From CAYYAU01 sp964469765 [NCBI: uncultured Clostridia bacterium] (GTDB lineage: Bacteria; UBA6262; WVXT01; CAYYAU01): 7,938 bases of DNA. The stretch covers positions 1 through 7,938 of the forward strand of contig CAYYAU010000050.1 in assembly GCA_964469765.1 (NCBI GenBank), given 5' to 3'. Shown one piece after another: positions 1 through 6,665 of this stretch. The notes under the pieces were generated by a model that saw only the letters and a program-made list of their open reading frames with translations, was not told where the DNA came from and searched no databases. Positions within the stretch are counted from its first letter, which is position 1, and the number at the start of each line of letters is the position of its first letter. Position numbers and translations under genes: made by a program.

Positions 1-40
1 AAATCTACTTATCCACCAAAAGGACGGCGGATCTAGATTT
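1..40 (+). other. Imperfect hairpin upstream of rplS (alternative fold)
   Basis: Bases 1-7 pair exactly with 34-40, and 11-17 pair with 26-32 with one mismatch, leaving an 8-base A-rich loop. A run of eight T (49-56) follows about nine bases after the stem, which is too far for a textbook terminator. The right arm (34-40) is also the left arm of the second hairpin at 34-86, so the two cannot form together. It could be an attenuator, the end of an upstream transcript or a decayed palindromic repeat. The window starts at base 1, so the left side may be cut. Confidence 0.35.
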
Positions 41-86
41 TCTACTGATTTTTTTTCATTACATTCAAAAAATCCAAGAAAATCTA
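34..86 (+). promoter_or_regulatory. Long predicted stem-loop in the rplS leader
   Basis: Bases 34-43 pair perfectly with 77-86 (10 bp). After a small 3x2 internal loop, 47-54 pair with 67-74 (8 bp), closing a 12-base loop (55-66). The stem ends three bases before the Shine-Dalgarno AAGGAG (90-95) of rplS. Ribosomal-protein leaders are often autoregulated through RNA structure, and this position fits translational or attenuation control of L19. The right arm contains two near-identical 10-mers (71-80 and 81-90, 9/10 the same), so a decayed dispersed repeat is an alternative. Base pairing is seen directly; function is inferred. Confidence 0.45.
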
Positions 87-100
87 AGAAAGGAGAAAAA

Positions 101-469
101 ATGCAACAGCAAAAATTAACAGTAGAACCCGTAAAAAAAGAAACATCTTCTTTTAGAATTGGTGACACGGTGAAGGTTTATCAAACAGTTATTGAAGGTG
201 AAAATAAAAGAACACAAATTTTTGAGGGGATTGTGATAGCAAAAAAGGGAAGTGGTCTAAAAGAGACATTTACAGTAAGAAAGATTTCATATGGAATTGG
301 AGTAGAAAGGACTTATCCTTTACACTCCCCTCTTATTGTGAAAATTGAGGTGGTAAAAAGTTCTAAAGTAAGAAAAGCTAAACTTTATTATTTAAGAGAA
401 AAGATTGGGAAAGAGGCTCTCTTAAAGGATAAAAAGAGTTTCTTTGTGGCAGAAAAGAAGGAAGAATGA
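101..469 (+). CDS. rplS: 50S ribosomal protein L19
   Basis: L19 is a large-subunit ribosomal protein at the interface with the 30S subunit, forming an intersubunit bridge. The 122-residue product carries the family core: FRIGDTVKV, an EG..KR.Q.FEG stretch, then [21 protein letters not shown] and [10 protein letters not shown]. Length is normal for bacterial L19 (about 115-125). The N-terminal helix before the core is short and divergent, and the C-terminus is a lysine/glutamate-rich tail. The start is supported by AAGGAG at 90-95, five bases upstream. The stop overlaps the rnhB start in an ATGA junction, so the two are translationally coupled. The leader holds predicted hairpins that may control expression. 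In many bacteria rplS closes the rpsP-rimM-trmD cluster, so trmD may lie just outside the window. Confidence 0.98.
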   Translation: MQQQKLTVEPVKKETSSFRIGDTVKVYQTVIEGENKRTQIFEGIVIAKKGSGLKETFTVRKISYGIGVERTYPLHSPLIVKIEVVKSSKVRKAKLYYLREKIGKEALLKDKKSFFVAEKKEE

Positions 470-1086
470 ACCTTTTTTCATTTGATGAAAGATTTAGGAA
501 AAAAGGCTTTAATGTAATTGCTGGAGTGGATGAGTCTGGTAGAGGACCTTTAGCAGGACCATTGGTCGTTTCTTGTGTTGTTCTGCCAAGGGGGCTGAAG
601 ATAACCAAACTTACAGATTCAAAATTAATTTCTTCTAAGAATCGTATTAAGCTTTTTGAGATGATATACCATTTTGCTATTGATTTTTCTGTTGTATTTA
701 TAGATGAAAAAGAGATAGATAAAATTAACATATTACGTGCCACTTGTAAAGCAGCAGAGAAGGCCATCTCCTCTCTTTTGTATGTCCCTGAGTTAATCTT
801 AATTGATGGAATCCCCTTTCCTTCTTCATATAGTTTTTTATATGAAGGTAAATCCAAATTTATTATAAAAGGTGATACTAAAAGCGCCTCTATTGTATCC
901 GCTTCTATTATGGCAAAGGTGTTAAGGGACATGTTTATGGAAAAAATGGATAAACAATTTCCCAATTATGGTTTTTCTGTACATAAAGGGTATCCAACAA
1001 AGATTCACTTAAAAGCTATATCTAAATATGGCATCTGTGATATACATAGAAGAACATATCTTTCACGCTATCAAACCCCATTATAA
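466..1086 (+). CDS. rnhB: Ribonuclease HII
   Basis: RNase HII cuts the RNA strand of RNA/DNA hybrids and starts ribonucleotide excision from DNA. The 206-residue protein shows the signature [12 protein letters not shown] with catalytic D22 and E23 and the GRG motif (25-27) that reads the RNA-DNA junction. It also has DSK at 51-53, IDG with D114, KGD with D137, [10 protein letters not shown], a [11 protein letters not shown] stretch and a C-terminal IHRRTY. D22, E23, D114 and D137 make up the expected DEDD metal site, so the enzyme should be active. Length is typical (about 200). It overlaps rplS by four bases (ATGA), implying translational coupling. The pairing with rplS upstream and yraN downstream is a widespread bacterial order. 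Confidence 0.97.
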   Translation: MNLFSFDERFRKKGFNVIAGVDESGRGPLAGPLVVSCVVLPRGLKITKLTDSKLISSKNRIKLFEMIYHFAIDFSVVFIDEKEIDKINILRATCKAAEKAISSLLYVPELILIDGIPFPSSYSFLYEGKSKFIIKGDTKSASIVSASIMAKVLRDMFMEKMDKQFPNYGFSVHKGYPTKIHLKAISKYGICDIHRRTYLSRYQTPL

Positions 1087-1107
1087 TCTTTTTATTTTTG
1101 TTAGAAA

Positions 1108-1488
1108 ATGGATTCAAAATATAGACTTAAAATAGGTAGAAAGGCTGAAGATGTAGCATCTCAATATTTGAAAAGAAATGGATATAAAATTCTTCAACGC
1201 AATTATAGAACATCTATAGGTGAAATAGATATAATCGCAAAAGAAAAAAATATTTTGTGTTTCGTTGAAGTTAAATATAGAAAGGATATAGATTTTGGGT
1301 TCCCTACCGAAGCGGTTACTAAACAAAAAAGAAAAAAAATAACTCAACTTGCTCTTTGTTATATAAAAGAGAAAAGGATTAGTTTAATACCTGTACGGTT
1401 TGATGTTGTTTCCATATTAAAAGAAAAAGAGTTGAAATGTGAGATTATTAAAGGAGCGTTTTTTGCTGACCCAAAGTATGTATTTTAA
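1108..1488 (+). CDS. yraN: YraN family (UPF0102) nuclease-fold protein
   Basis: This small protein of the UPF0102/YraN family has a restriction-endonuclease-like fold. Its 126 residues contain the family start G10-R-K-A-E-D-V-A, the GEIDIIA motif (38-44, with E39 and D41) and FVEVKYR (52-58, with E54 and K56), a PD-(D/E)XK-type nuclease core. It ends in a conserved RFDVV strand. Length matches the family (about 115-130). The biochemical role is not firmly established; DNA processing is the usual suggestion, supported by its place between rnhB and comM. It starts 21 bases after rnhB. No clear Shine-Dalgarno precedes the ATG (only an A-rich TTAGAAA), so translation may rely on coupling to the upstream gene. 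Confidence 0.92.
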   Translation: MDSKYRLKIGRKAEDVASQYLKRNGYKILQRNYRTSIGEIDIIAKEKNILCFVEVKYRKDIDFGFPTEAVTKQKRKKITQLALCYIKEKRISLIPVRFDVVSILKEKELKCEIIKGAFFADPKYVF

Positions 1489-1503
1489 AATTAGGGGGTA
1501 ACA

Positions 1504-2895
1504 ATGTCATTGTTTAGATTTGTTAATAAACAATTAAAGAAAATAGAAGAGCTTATTAATCTTAAGTTTTATTCCGAAGCTATAGAATCACTCAACCATT
1601 ATCTTTATAAAAATAAAAAAGATAAAAAGGCATTTCTGCTTTTGGCAAAGGTTTATTTTGAAAAAGAGGAATTATCCCGAGCAAAGAGTATTTTGTTTAA
1701 ATTGGTTGATTTGTCTCCAAACGCTACTATTGTAAAAGAAATATTAGAAATGGTTGGCACTAAAAAACTTGCTGATGATAATTATTTAAATGCAAATCCT
1801 TGTTTTTCCCCTGATGGAAAAAGGGTGGTTTTCTCAAGTGTGAGAAGAGATACAAATGATAATGGAAAACTTGATTATAATGATAATTCAGGTATTTATA
1901 TTGTGGATATTGCCTCTGGGAAAGAAAAACAGATTGTCTCAGATAGTTATATCAACACATTTCCAAATTTTTCTCCTGATGGAGATAAAATTGTATTTTT
2001 AAGTAGAAGGTATGATACCAATAAAGATGGAAAAATTGACTATTTAGATAACCCGGGTGTTTATATTTTTGATTTAAATACAAATGAACAAAGGTGTTTA
2101 GTTTCAGAGGAGTCCTATAATAAATATCCTTCCTTTTCTCCTGATGGTAAAAAGATTATCTATACAAAATGGAAAGGGAAAAATAGTGGAATTTTCCTTT
2201 ATGATTTACAGACTCAAAAAGAAGAAATGATTATATCTGATGATTATGATAATACTTTTCCTTCTTTCTCTTCAGATGGTAGATTTATAGTTTATGCAAG
2301 TTGGAGAAGAGATACGAACTATGACGGAAAAATTAACATATATGATAATAGTGGTATTTTCATTTATGATGTAATTAAGAAAAGAGAAAAAGAGGTTATT
2401 CCAGATATTTTCAACAATACCTTTCCTAAATTTTCGCCTGATGGGAGATATATTGTTTTCTTAAGTCAGAGAAGAGATACCAATGAAGATGGAAAAATAA
2501 ACTCTCTTGATAATCCAGGAGTTTATATTTATGATCTTTTAAAGGAAAAGGAGTATTGTATTGTGGAGGATAAGTATTACAATAAGTTTCCCACTTTTTC
2601 TCCCAATGGGAAAGAGATTGCTTATGTAAGTGGAGGGAAAATTTCAACAGGAACTAATATTAGGGCTCTTTTTACCCAAAAGGGAATATATGTAATTGGA
2701 ATCAATAGAAAGAATAAAAGACAGATTATAAGTGATAAATATCGGGGGAATAAGTATGCTTTATTTTCACCAACAGAAGATAAAATAGTCTATCTTAGTT
2801 GGAGAAAGGGTACTTATAGAGGTTTGTATATAGCTGATACGAAAAAGCTCCCTTCATTAAAAGAGTTAACACAAATTATAGATGAGAATCTATAA
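1504..2895 (+). CDS. TPR plus TolB-like (PD40) beta-propeller protein with calcium-type loops
   Basis: The 463-residue protein has two parts. Residues about 10-84 are helical and TPR-like (a SEAIESLNHYL helix, then KAFLLLAKVYFEKEELSRAKSIL). Residues about 96-455 hold seven propeller units, each with a F-S-P-D-G-x-x-I-V-F strand and a G-I/V-Y-I-x-D strand, as in TolB/PD40 repeats. Units 1, 2, 4 and 5 contain a DTNxDGKIDxxDN loop (residues 116-127, 171-182, 270-281, 325-336) with acidic/Asn residues at EF-hand/dockerin positions 1, 3, 5, 9 and 12. There is no signal peptide or membrane segment, so it should stay in the cytoplasm, unlike periplasmic TolB. AGGGGG at 1493-1498 supports the start. 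It lies 15 bases after yraN and 18 before comM. A protein-protein scaffold is likely; the function is unknown. Confidence 0.85.
   Translation: MSLFRFVNKQLKKIEELINLKFYSEAIESLNHYLYKNKKDKKAFLLLAKVYFEKEELSRAKSILFKLVDLSPNATIVKEILEMVGTKKLADDNYLNANPCFSPDGKRVVFSSVRRDTNDNGKLDYNDNSGIYIVDIASGKEKQIVSDSYINTFPNFSPDGDKIVFLSRRYDTNKDGKIDYLDNPGVYIFDLNTNEQRCLVSEESYNKYPSFSPDGKKIIYTKWKGKNSGIFLYDLQTQKEEMIISDDYDNTFPSFSSDGRFIVYASWRRDTNYDGKINIYDNSGIFIYDVIKKREKEVIPDIFNNTFPKFSPDGRYIVFLSQRRDTNEDGKINSLDNPGVYIYDLLKEKEYCIVEDKYYNKFPTFSPNGKEIAYVSGGKISTGTNIRALFTQKGIYVIGINRKNKRQIISDKYRGNKYALFSPTEDKIVYLSWRKGTYRGLYIADTKKLPSLKELTQIIDENL
1789..2850 (+). repeat. Seven intragenic propeller repeats, four with EF-hand-like loops
   Basis: Protein-coding repeat of about 50-55 codons. 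SPDG-type cores sit at residues 102, 157, 212, 256, 311, with degenerate SPNG and SPTE versions in the last two units. The calcium-type loops are encoded at 1849-1884, 2014-2049, 2311-2346 and 2476-2511. Unit 3 has a shortened loop (KGKNSG), and units 6 and 7 have unrelated loops. Pairs 1/2 and 4/5 alternate in detail: loops end DNSG in units 1 and 4 and DNPG in units 2 and 5. That suggests the block of units 1-3 was duplicated to give units 4-6, with later divergence. Confidence 0.75.
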
Positions 2896-2913
2896 TTGAT
2901 ACGAGGAGTGGGT

Positions 2914-4452
2914 ATGTTTTCTTTAGGGTTAAGTGCTGCTAATTTAGGAATTCAGTCATACTTAGTTAAGGTTGAGGTGGATATTTCTTCAGGACTACCC
3001 AGTTTTTCAATAGTAGGGCTTCCTGATACCGCAGTAAAGGAAAGCAAAGACAGGGTTACTGCTGCAATAAAGAATAGTGGATTTTCGTTGCCAAATAAAA
3101 AAATTACAATAAACTTAGCTCCAGCTTCAATTAAAAAAGAAGGAGCATGTTTTGATTTGCCTATTGCGTTGGGTCTGCTTAGTGCCCAAGGTTTTGTTTC
3201 AAGTGAAGAACTCAAAAGGTATCTTATTTTAGGTGAACTTTCGTTACAGGGAAAAGTTAGGAGAGTAAAAGGAGTTTTACCAATATCACTTTTTATCTCT
3301 AAGAAAGAGGAGATTAAAGGAATAATCCTTCCTGAAGAGAATAAAAAAGAAGCAGCTATTGTAAAAGGACTAAATGTTTATCCTGTAGGGGATTTAAATG
3401 AGGCGGTTTCATTCATAAATAGAGAGAAGCACATTGATATGTATGGTTTAAATATTGAAGATGAGTTTAATAGACATAAGGATTATTTAATTGACTTTTC
3501 AGATGTAAAAGGGCAGTCATATGCAAAAAGAGCTATAGAGGTTGCTTGTGCAGGTGGCCATAATATTCTTCTTATAGGACCTCCTGGCAGTGGTAAGACA
3601 ATGCTTGCAAGAAGAATTCCGACTATTCTTCCAGATTTGACATTAGAGGAGGCATTGGAAACAACAAAGATTCATAGTATTATTGGATTTATAAATGAGT
3701 CAATCTCCGTCATTGGAACAAGACCTTTTCGTGCTCCTCATCATACTATTTCAGATATTGCTTTAATTGGAGGGGGAACTTATCCAAAACCAGGTGAGGT
3801 AAGTTTAAGTCATAATGGTGTTCTCTTTCTGGATGAACTGCCTGAATTCCATAGAAATGTTTTAGAAGTATTGAGACAACCTTTAGAGGATGGTATTGTA
3901 AACATCTCTCGTGCTACTACATCATTAACATTTCCAGCAAAGTTTATGTTGGTTGCTGCAATGAATCCCTGTCCTTGTGGGTTTTATGGTGATATTCATA
4001 GAGACTGTACTTGTTCACCGTTTCAGATTCATAAATATAGAAGCAAAGTATCGGGTCCACTTTTAGATAGGATTGATATACATATAGAGGTTCCTTCAGT
4101 AAAATTTGATGAGTTAACAGAGGAGTATGGAGCTGAACCGTCGTTTAGAATTAGACAGAGAGTTCAAAAAGCAAATGAACTGCAAAAGGAGAGATTTAAA
4201 CATTATAAGAATATTTATTGTAATGCACATATGGAGTCTAGCCATATAAGGAAATTTTGCAGATTGGACAAAGATAGCAAGAAATTATTGGAACTTGCCT
4301 TAAAAGAGTTTGGTTTTTCAGCAAGAGCCTATGATAGAATAATCAAGGTAGCAAGGACAATTGCTGATTTAGACCTTTCCGAACAGATTCGTTCCAGTCA
4401 TATTGCTGAAGCAGTTCAGTATCGTAGCCTTGATAAACAGGTGTTTGTATAA
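2914..4452 (+). CDS. comM: YifB/ComM family Mg-chelatase-like AAA+ ATPase
   Basis: ComM is a hexameric AAA+ helicase that promotes branch migration during recombination of incoming DNA in natural transformation; the family is widespread in bacteria. The N-terminal Lon-like S5-fold domain shows VDISSGLPSFSIVGLPDTAV and ITINLAPA. The AAA+ core has Walker A GPPGSGKT (222-229) and Walker B VLFLDE (303-308, D307, E308). It also has MNPCPCG with a four-Cys cluster (C353, C355, C365, C367) and LDRIDIHIEVP (384 on). The C-terminal Mg_chelatase_C domain has GFSARAYDRIIKVARTIADL. I use ATG 2914 (512 residues) because GAGGAG at 2903-2908 is well spaced for it. A TTG at 2896 would add six residues but overlaps that site. 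The gene follows the propeller gene by 18 bases. Confidence 0.96.
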   Translation: MFSLGLSAANLGIQSYLVKVEVDISSGLPSFSIVGLPDTAVKESKDRVTAAIKNSGFSLPNKKITINLAPASIKKEGACFDLPIALGLLSAQGFVSSEELKRYLILGELSLQGKVRRVKGVLPISLFISKKEEIKGIILPEENKKEAAIVKGLNVYPVGDLNEAVSFINREKHIDMYGLNIEDEFNRHKDYLIDFSDVKGQSYAKRAIEVACAGGHNILLIGPPGSGKTMLARRIPTILPDLTLEEALETTKIHSIIGFINESISVIGTRPFRAPHHTISDIALIGGGTYPKPGEVSLSHNGVLFLDELPEFHRNVLEVLRQPLEDGIVNISRATTSLTFPAKFMLVAAMNPCPCGFYGDIHRDCTCSPFQIHKYRSKVSGPLLDRIDIHIEVPSVKFDELTEEYGAEPSFRIRQRVQKANELQKERFKHYKNIYCNAHMESSHIRKFCRLDKDSKKLLELALKEFGFSARAYDRIIKVARTIADLDLSEQIRSSHIAEAVQYRSLDKQVFV

Positions 4453-4469
4453 CCTTTTCTGATTAAAAG

Positions 4470-5378
4470 ATGGCTTCATACAACAATTTATATAACAAGG
4501 GTTTGCTTCAAGAAAGAGTAAAGTTCTTAAAAGAATTTCTAACAGAATGTAGGCTCTGTCCTAGAAACTGTAAGGTTAATAGAATAAAAGGCAATACAGG
4601 TTTTTGTGGTGCTGGGTTAAGTCCATGGGTTTCAAGTTATACTCTTCATTTTGGAGAAGAACCGCCTATTTCTGGATACTTTGGTTCAGGCACAATTTTC
4701 TTTACTTTCTGTAATTTAAAATGTGTATTTTGTCAGAACTATCCAATCAGCCATTTAGGCAATGGAAATGAGATAAGTGTTATAGACCTTGCATATATAA
4801 TGGTGAATTTGCAGAAAAAAGGTGCACATAACATTAATTTAGTTACACCTACTCATTTTGTGCCTCAGATAGTTGAAGCAATTCTAATTGCTACTGAGAA
4901 AGGGCTTTCCATTCCAATAGTTTATAATTGTGGTGGTTATGAGAGTGTTGAGGTGTTGAGGTTGCTTGAAGGAGTTGTTGATATATATCTACCAGATGCA
5001 AAATATTCGGATAGTTTAGAGTCTTATAGATATTCTGGCGTAAAGGATTATTTTCATTATAATAAATTAGCTTTAAAGGAAATGTATAAGCAAGTAGGTA
5101 TACTTAAAATGAATAAAGAAGGGGTGGCTGAAAAAGGCTTACTGATTAGGCATTTGGTGCTTCCAGAAGGAATTGCAGGTTCAAGACAGATTTTAAAATT
5201 TATATCTGAGAGGCTATCAAAGGAGACTTATTTAAGTATAATGGCACAGTATCATCCTGCATATAGAGCATATGAATTTAGTTCCCTTTCTCAGAAAATT
5301 ACTCAAAGTGAATATAATAGAGTAATTAAATGGGCAGAGGAGTTTGGACTGAAGAACATATTTCAGCAGAGGTTGTAG
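4470..5378 (+). CDS. Radical SAM protein, COG1313 (PflX/PflA-like)
   Basis: The 302-residue protein resembles the uncharacterised PflA-like group COG1313. It has the radical SAM motif CNLKCVFC (C81, C85, C88), which binds the 4Fe-4S cluster that cleaves S-adenosylmethionine. Before it is a second, family-typical Cys set (C27, C30, C34, C46; CRLCPRNC...GFCG) that could hold another cluster. Other family hallmarks are PPISGYFGSGTIFF, LVTPTHFVPQI, YNCGGYE, DIYLPDAKY, LIRHLVLPEG and MAQYHPAYRA. Some relatives are labelled pyruvate formate-lyase activating enzyme, but no glycyl-radical substrate is encoded nearby, so the substrate is unknown. A cytosolic, oxygen-sensitive enzyme is expected, hinting at anaerobic life. 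It begins 17 bases after comM with only a weak purine stretch (AAAAG) before the ATG. Confidence 0.9.
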   Translation: MASYNNLYNKGLLQERVKFLKEFLTECRLCPRNCKVNRIKGNTGFCGAGLSPWVSSYTLHFGEEPPISGYFGSGTIFFTFCNLKCVFCQNYPISHLGNGNEISVIDLAYIMVNLQKKGAHNINLVTPTHFVPQIVEAILIATEKGLSIPIVYNCGGYESVEVLRLLEGVVDIYLPDAKYSDSLESYRYSGVKDYFHYNKLALKEMYKQVGILKMNKEGVAEKGLLIRHLVLPEGIAGSRQILKFISERLSKETYLSIMAQYHPAYRAYEFSSLSQKITQSEYNRVIKWAEEFGLKNIFQQRL

Positions 5379-5399
5379 TTATTTTTATCACTTAGACAA

Positions 5400-6131
5400 A
5401 TGGTAAACAATCACCATTTACCCCATACCAAAAATCAAAATTTGAAGTTTAACCAAAATGGAAATTTATCTTTAGATTCTTTTGAACAGTGTATTCAGAT
5501 TCAGAATAGTTTAAAGGATAAGGTCTCCTTAAGAAGTGTGTTTTCCAATATTTCTGATATTACCTCTATAGGTTGTGTATCTGTATTTTTTAAAGACAAC
5601 ACTGTTCAAACAGCCGTTGTAATTTTAGACTTTCCGGAACTGAAAGTAAAAGAGAGAATCAAAGTAACCAAAAAAGTAAAAAGAGTATTTCCATATATAC
5701 CAGGATTACTTTTCTTTAGGGAAGGCGAGTTCATTCTAAATGCAATTGATAAGATAAAGGCATTACCTTCTTTATTTATTTTTAATGCAAGTGGGATATG
5801 CCATCCGAGAAGAGTTGGGCTTGCTTCACATATTGGTGTAATATTAAACATTCCCACAATAGGCGTAACTAAATCATTATTATATGGAAATTACGAAGAA
5901 CCTTTAAATATAAAGGGAGTATATACCTTTTTAAAAAATAAAGAAGGTGAGATTTTAGGAGTAGCATTAAGAACGAAAAAAGATAGAAAACACATATTTG
6001 TGTCTATTGGAAATAAGATTGATTTAGCACAGTCAATTGATGTCGTGTTAAAATGCACAAAAGATTTTCGTTTACCCGAACCAATAAGATTAGCAGTGCA
6101 AGTTGCGAAAGGGATAGACCACAGACTATAG
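5400..6131 (+). CDS. nfi: Endonuclease V homologue, active site apparently lost
   Basis: Endonuclease V normally cuts the second phosphodiester 3' of deoxyinosine. Residues about 24-235 match the family: FPYIPGLLFFREG (97-109), a GICHPRRVGLASHIGV stretch, and IPTIGVTKSLLYG. E108, H135, Y99 and K158 match Thermotoga maritima E89, H116, Y80 and K139. However, the first catalytic Asp (GVDVS; Tm D43) is S61, the second (VFDGQG; Tm D110) is N129 in IFNASG, and Tm H214 is V233. Two of three metal-binding acids are therefore gone while the frame is intact. The first ~22 residues are Asn/His/Gln-rich, and no Shine-Dalgarno is visible, so the start is uncertain. The last five codons and the TAG stop lie inside the heptamer array. 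It may be a non-cleaving nucleic-acid binder or an early-decaying gene. Confidence 0.85.
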   Translation: MVNNHHLPHTKNQNLKFNQNGNLSLDSFEQCIQIQNSLKDKVSLRSVFSNISDITSIGCVSVFFKDNTVQTAVVILDFPELKVKERIKVTKKVKRVFPYIPGLLFFREGEFILNAIDKIKALPSLFIFNASGICHPRRVGLASHIGVILNIPTIGVTKSLLYGNYEEPLNIKGVYTFLKNKEGEILGVALRTKKDRKHIFVSIGNKIDLAQSIDVVLKCTKDFRLPEPIRLAVQVAKGIDHRL

Positions 6132-6211
6132 ACCATAGACCATAAACCACAGACCACAGACCACAGACTACAGACCATAGACCACAGACTACAGACCACA
6201 GACTACAGACA
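6114..6211 (+). repeat. Tandem heptamer array, 14 copies, consensus AYAGACY
   Basis: Fourteen direct 7-base units fill these 98 bases with no spacers. Variants include ATAGACC, ACAGACC, ACAGACT, one ATAAACC and a final ACAGACA. Position 2 alternates C/T and position 7 C/T; the core AGAC is invariant except in the one ATAAACC unit. The first units overlap the end of the endonuclease V gene and supply its stop (TAG within ATAGACC). The array ends 12 bases before the four-helix-bundle gene. Its reverse complement (RGTCTRT) nearly equals the heptamer on the other side of that gene, so the two arrays are inverted. With a period of 7 there is no reading-frame conservation, so this is not coding in origin. 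Confidence 0.95.
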
Positions 6212-6223
6212 TTAGGGGGATAA

Positions 6224-6655
6224 ATGAGAAGAGATTTCAAAAATATAAAAGCATGGCAACATGCCGATGATTTAGCTGTTTTGGTGTATTCTAAAACCAC
6301 ATTTTTCCCAAAAGAAGAGTTATAGGGACTTACCTTTCAGTTAAGAAGAGCTGATGTATCAATACCTACAAACATAGATGAGGGCTCAAGTAGAGAACAT
6401 AAAAGAGAATACCTTCATTTTCTTTATATAGCCAGAGGTTCTCTTAGTGAGACAAAATATTTGATTCATCTTTCAAATCGTTTAGGTTATTTTAATAAAA
6501 ATGATTATGAAGAATTAGGCAAACTAACAGAAGAGATTTCGATGACACTACATGGACTGATATTATCTGTTAAGAAGGAGACTCGCCTTGTTTCCAAAAT
6601 GATTGCAATAATTACCAGTTCACTGGTTATATGCGGTTTAAAGGCATTTACTTAA
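6224..6655 (+). pseudogene. Four-helix-bundle protein (S23/IVP family), in-frame TAG
   Basis: The reading frame from ATG 6224 encodes a four-helix-bundle protein of the 23S-rRNA-intervening-sequence / S23 type. It opens MRRDFKNIKAWQHADDLAV, then has FFPKEEL, GLTFQLRRADVSIPTNIDEG, YLHFLYIARGSLSETKYLI and LGYF, all in family order. Codon 34 (6323-6325) is TAG where the family usually has Tyr in E-L-Y-G-L-T, a one-base change from TAT/TAC. TAG is a normal stop in two neighbouring genes here, so recoding is unlikely. The last ~20 residues (LVSKMIAIITSSLVICGLKAFT region) are hydrophobic and atypical, so the 3' end may also be altered. A Shine-Dalgarno-like AGGGGGA (6214-6220) is still present. These proteins are small oligomeric bundles of unclear function, structurally related to the Avd factors of diversity-generating retroelements. 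Confidence 0.85.
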
Positions 6656-6665
6656 TCTTTACTTT

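Noticed and set aside
378-965. 195-residue minus-strand open frame
   Set aside because: It lies antisense to rplS and rnhB, whose motifs are unmistakable, and shows no recognisable domain.
2896-2913. TTG start at 2896 for comM
   Set aside because: It abuts the previous stop, lacks a Shine-Dalgarno at useful distance and would include the GAGGAG that serves ATG 2914. Family homology begins at the ATG.
6114-6211. CRISPR array
   Set aside because: Units are 7 bases with no spacers and no cas genes, so it is a simple tandem repeat.
5891-6300. Minus-strand open frames with a repeated V-C-G-L-W-S heptapeptide pattern
   Set aside because: They are the reverse reading of the heptamer array. Its reverse complement has no stops and gives a seven-residue repeat in every frame. 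There is no Shine-Dalgarno or homology.
6323-6325. Stop-codon reassignment of TAG in this organism
   Set aside because: TAG is the stop at the expected ends of the radical SAM gene (5376-5378) and the endonuclease V gene (6129-6131).
6614-6627. Palindrome ACCAGT-TC-ACTGGT near the 3' end of the four-helix-bundle gene
   Set aside because: The two-base loop is too tight for a clean RNA hairpin and no T-run follows. It is probably chance, though a small operator cannot be excluded.
6461-6655. A separate 64-residue gene starting at ATG 6461
   Set aside because: It is the 3' half of the four-helix-bundle gene in the same frame, downstream of the TAG. No ribosome site precedes it.
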